Source of the DNA: DASTFP01 sp963816855
GTDB lineage: Bacteria; Verrucomicrobiota; Verrucomicrobiia; Chthoniobacterales; Terrimicrobiaceae
NCBI GenBank assembly: GCA_963816855.1
Contig: CAWFMA010000028.1
Span: 10,629-74,628, forward strand
DNA: 64,000 nucleotides
Direction: 5' to 3'
The position numbers and the translations under genes were made by a program. Positions 61,743 to 64,000 of the stretch are shown here, piece by piece. The notes under the pieces were generated by a model that saw nothing but the letters and a program-made list of their open reading frames with translations, had not been told where the DNA came from and did no database searches. Numbering within the stretch: position 1 is the first letter of the stretch; the number at the start of each line of letters is the position of its first letter.

Positions 61743-62716
61743 ATGTTCTTGAAGCGGGAAGTCCGAGGCAAAGATGGCAAGGAACATGTCTTTTATTATC
61801 TGGCTGAGAGCACGCGGGCTGTCCAAGATCGGGTGGTGCAGCGGCGATGGCTCAACCTGGGAGAGCTCAACACCACGCAGATCGATCGCTGGCAGCGCAG
61901 CATCGAAGTTGCTCTCAAGCCTCGCGGTGCGTCGGCCCCGGACATTAGGTGATTGCTGGTTGGGATGCCGATTGTGGGAGGAGTTGGGCCTTGATAAGTT
62001 TTGATCCCAAGCCCTTGGGGATCGGCGCGGGGCGGTGGACCGTCCAAGGTGATGGAGCTCTTAGCCGTTAATCGGCTTTGTGCTCCGGGCAGCGAACTCA
62101 GTATCCACGAGCGATGGTTTTCGCGCACGGCGATGGACTTCCTGTTGGGATGCGAGGAGGCGGTAGCCGGCAAGGACCGTCTCTATCGGGCTTTGGACAA
62201 GGCGCTCGAGCATCGCGAGGCGCTTATGGGCCAGCTCCAGGAGCGCTGGAGCGATCTCTTTGGAGCCGAATGTCAGATCCTGCTCTACGATTTAACGAGC
62301 ACCTATTTTGAAGGAGAAGCTCTCGGGGTGGAGAGCGCCGCGCGCGGTTACTCCCGTGATCATCGTCCGCACACTTTGCAGGTCATCGTGGCTTTGGTAG
62401 TCACCATGGAGGGCTTTCCCGTGGCCTACGAGGTTTTCGAGGGAACACCGCGGAGGTGACCACTAATCTGCAGGATCTTCGTCGCCGCGGAGCCTATTAT
62501 CTGGTGGGCACTCCGCGGCGCAAGCTCGCCAACTTTGAACGCGAGTTGCTCAAGGGCGACTGGCAGGAGATCGCCGGCAAACCCGGGGTGCGCGTCCAGC
62601 TTCTTTCAGAGGGCGCAGAGACCTCCGTCTTGGCGCGCAGCCTTCAGCGGGCCAAGAAGGAGTCCGCCATGCTGCGAAGTCAGCTCACGCCTTTCACCGC
62701 TCTCTGGGCGCTCTGA
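61743..62716 (+). pseudogene. IS1634-family transposase remnant
   Basis: Three frames in order: MFLKREVRGKDGKEHVFYYL (from 61743); KVMELLAVNRLCAPGSELSI with the ILLYDLTSTYFEG motif of the family (62001-62459); and NLQDLRRRGAYYLVGTPRR to the AMLRSQ region (62456-62716). A large part between FEGTPRR and TNLQ is deleted, and the C-terminus is missing. The order and motifs fit IS1634 transposases. No terminal inverted repeats were found by eye. The 283 bases after it hold nothing recognisable. Confidence 0.7.
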
Positions 62717-62999
62717 GTCGTATCGTAAGCTAGTTTCCAGGCCTGCCAGTTCAGCGTTGGCGACGAACACAGCGCGCTGGAGTTCGAGCTGCGCAGAGGT
62801 GAGGGCTTCAAAGAGCGACGCAAAGACGGCTCCGACGAACACCAATGTGAAGCTCGACGCCTTCCGCTACCTTTTGAATGAAGCGATCCGCAAACCGGTC
62901 GTGAGGTGAACCGCAAAGCTTATGGTCAAGTTGTTTCGAGGCAAACACTCACGTCCTTCTCGATCGCCCCGTGCGGGCGGTGTAGTGCCAATCGCTGGT

Positions 63000-63689
63000 T
63001 TAAATCCTTTTCTCCTGTGCATACCAGTCGATCGCGAAGCGAACCATCTCATTGGCATCTGTAAAACCGAGTTTTCCTTTAATGCGCATGCGGTGCGTTT
63101 CGATAGTCCTTCTACTCACGTAGAGTTGGGAGGCGACTTCCCTGGTTCCCAGTCCTCGCCCGAATAGCTTGAGCACTTCAAGTTGCTTATGCGAAAGCCT
63201 TTTTAGTGCCGAGTTGATGGTATCTTTATTAACAGCCTGAAAAATGATCTGTTCGCGCAGCTTCTGGCTGACATAGATTTCTCCACTTGTAACCTTGTGC
63301 AACGCGCTACGAAGTTGGTCAAGCTCTTCACCTTTCATCACGTAGCCGAGAGCTCCAGCCCGCAGCGCCCTAAGGGCGTAAACCGATTCTTCATACATTG
63401 AGAGCATAAGAATCTTCAGTTGAGGGTGTTCCGCTCTCAACAATTTGATCAGCTCAATACCGTTTGCACCCTGCAAACAGACATCGAGTACGGCGACATC
63501 GCATGGACCGCGTGGGCATGTCCGCATTACATGAAGGGCTAGCGGCGCGGAAGACGCTTCACAGCATGGGACAAGATTTGGTTCAGCCTTAATGAGTGAG
63601 GCCAGCCCAGAGCGGAAAAGAGGGTCCTCATCGACAATGAGAACCCGCTTCTTATCGGAATCGAATTGGAGTGTAATTTCGCTAGTCAT
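63000..63689 (-). CDS. NarL/LuxR-family response regulator
   Basis: A 229-residue regulator. The receiver domain carries Asp69 in VAVLDVCLQG and Lys119 in GYVMKGEEL. The C-terminal LuxR-type helix-turn-helix is KRLSHKQLEVLKLFGRGLGTREVASQLYVSRRTIETHRMRIKGKLG. No histidine kinase lies near. The ATG at 63689 is clear. Probably controls genes elsewhere. Confidence 0.93.
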   Translation of the reverse strand: MTSEITLQFDSDKKRVLIVDEDPLFRSGLASLIKAEPNLVPCCEASSAPLALHVMRTCPRGPCDVAVLDVCLQGANGIELIKLLRAEHPQLKILMLSMYEESVYALRALRAGALGYVMKGEELDQLRSALHKVTSGEIYVSQKLREQIIFQAVNKDTINSALKRLSHKQLEVLKLFGRGLGTREVASQLYVSRRTIETHRMRIKGKLGFTDANEMVRFAIDWYAQEKRI

Positions 63690-64000
63690 TTGGTCTATCC
63701 TGTTAAGAATCCGGATGATGCAACAAAAATAGTCAGCTTGTTTCAGCGGTCAATTGGGGACATTCCAGCGACTGTAAGCGAGTGTGTTTTGGACTTTATC
63801 TCGCCAAATTCCGCCGCTGATTTCAGCCCCGTGGGAGCGACAACTCGGTAGGTCTTACTCTATCCCGTATTGACAATTGCTTGAGCAAGTCTCTCTTTCA
63901 CAACGTGTTAATCCTACGATCAGAGTTTTGTTGAACCCGCCTTACCTGCTTTTGGGGCCTCAGGTCGACTCGCAGGCGGACTCGAAAAACCCAGATTGCA
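63690..64000. other. Intergenic interval to the window end
   Basis: No gene seen. It holds the promoter side of the NarL-type regulator. Plus-strand frames are short and unlike any family. The sequence is rather A+T-rich around 63715-63850. Confidence 0.45.

Overview
The window looks like a chromosomal segment of a moderately high-GC, Gram-negative, heterotrophic bacterium, most likely a member of the Verrucomicrobiota. The pointers are: an LMW-phosphatase/serine hydroxymethyltransferase fusion, many secreted TPR proteins of no assigned family, a minimal sigma/anti-sigma pair, an RMDN-like TPR lipoprotein-sized protein, and glycan-active cargo. This placement is from gene content only and was not tested by any search. 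No rRNA, tRNA or CRISPR array was seen.

Layout. 1-27.9 kb is dense and mostly intact housekeeping DNA: histidine kinase tail, secreted TPR protein, CPA2 antiporter, acetyl-CoA synthetase, a coupled cysE / cysteine desulfurase / SprT-like set, VapBC, phosphatase-SHMT fusion, sigma/anti-sigma pair, ABC-2 permease, MGDG-synthase-like glycosyltransferase, DUF1295 protein and two methyltransferases that share a repeated 5' leader. Then comes a tightly coupled lipid-use operon: patatin phospholipase, acyl-CoA ligase, thiolase, FadB-like and FadE-like enzymes.

28.3-45.5 kb is a 17.2-kb integrative element. It interrupts a decayed GH63/MGH1-like glucosidase gene. A 15-bp direct repeat (ATCGTATTCCGTGGA) lies at both ends, and joining the flanks at that repeat restores one continuous glucosidase reading frame. 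A tyrosine recombinase lies at the right end, with an excisionase-like protein, a Toprim/DUF3631 primase-helicase-like protein, small accessory genes and an iteron-like cluster of CCGTGCA boxes. The left part carries glycan cargo (GH26 mannanase-like lipoprotein, broken GH2, parallel beta-helix/FN3 protein, broken NPCBM protein) and debris of a second, related element.

45.5-64 kb: glucosidase 3' remnant with a 281-bp tandem duplication, a coupled CHAD-domain/ParA pair (possible polyphosphate-granule positioning), two copies of a 330-bp MITE-like element with terminal inverted repeats and internal hairpins, a heavy-metal-type two-component system, a secreted TPR-repeat protein, a coupled AroE-like / PfkB kinase / LacD-like aldolase operon that may define an uncharacterised sugar route, a GT39-like membrane glycosyltransferase, DUF4062 and IS1634 remnants, and a NarL-type response regulator.

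Several genes are broken by single-base indels (GH2, NPCBM, phage-type HTH, PfkB, DUF1398, DUF4062). Inside the element this fits decay; for PfkB, sitting in an otherwise intact operon, a sequencing error is equally possible.
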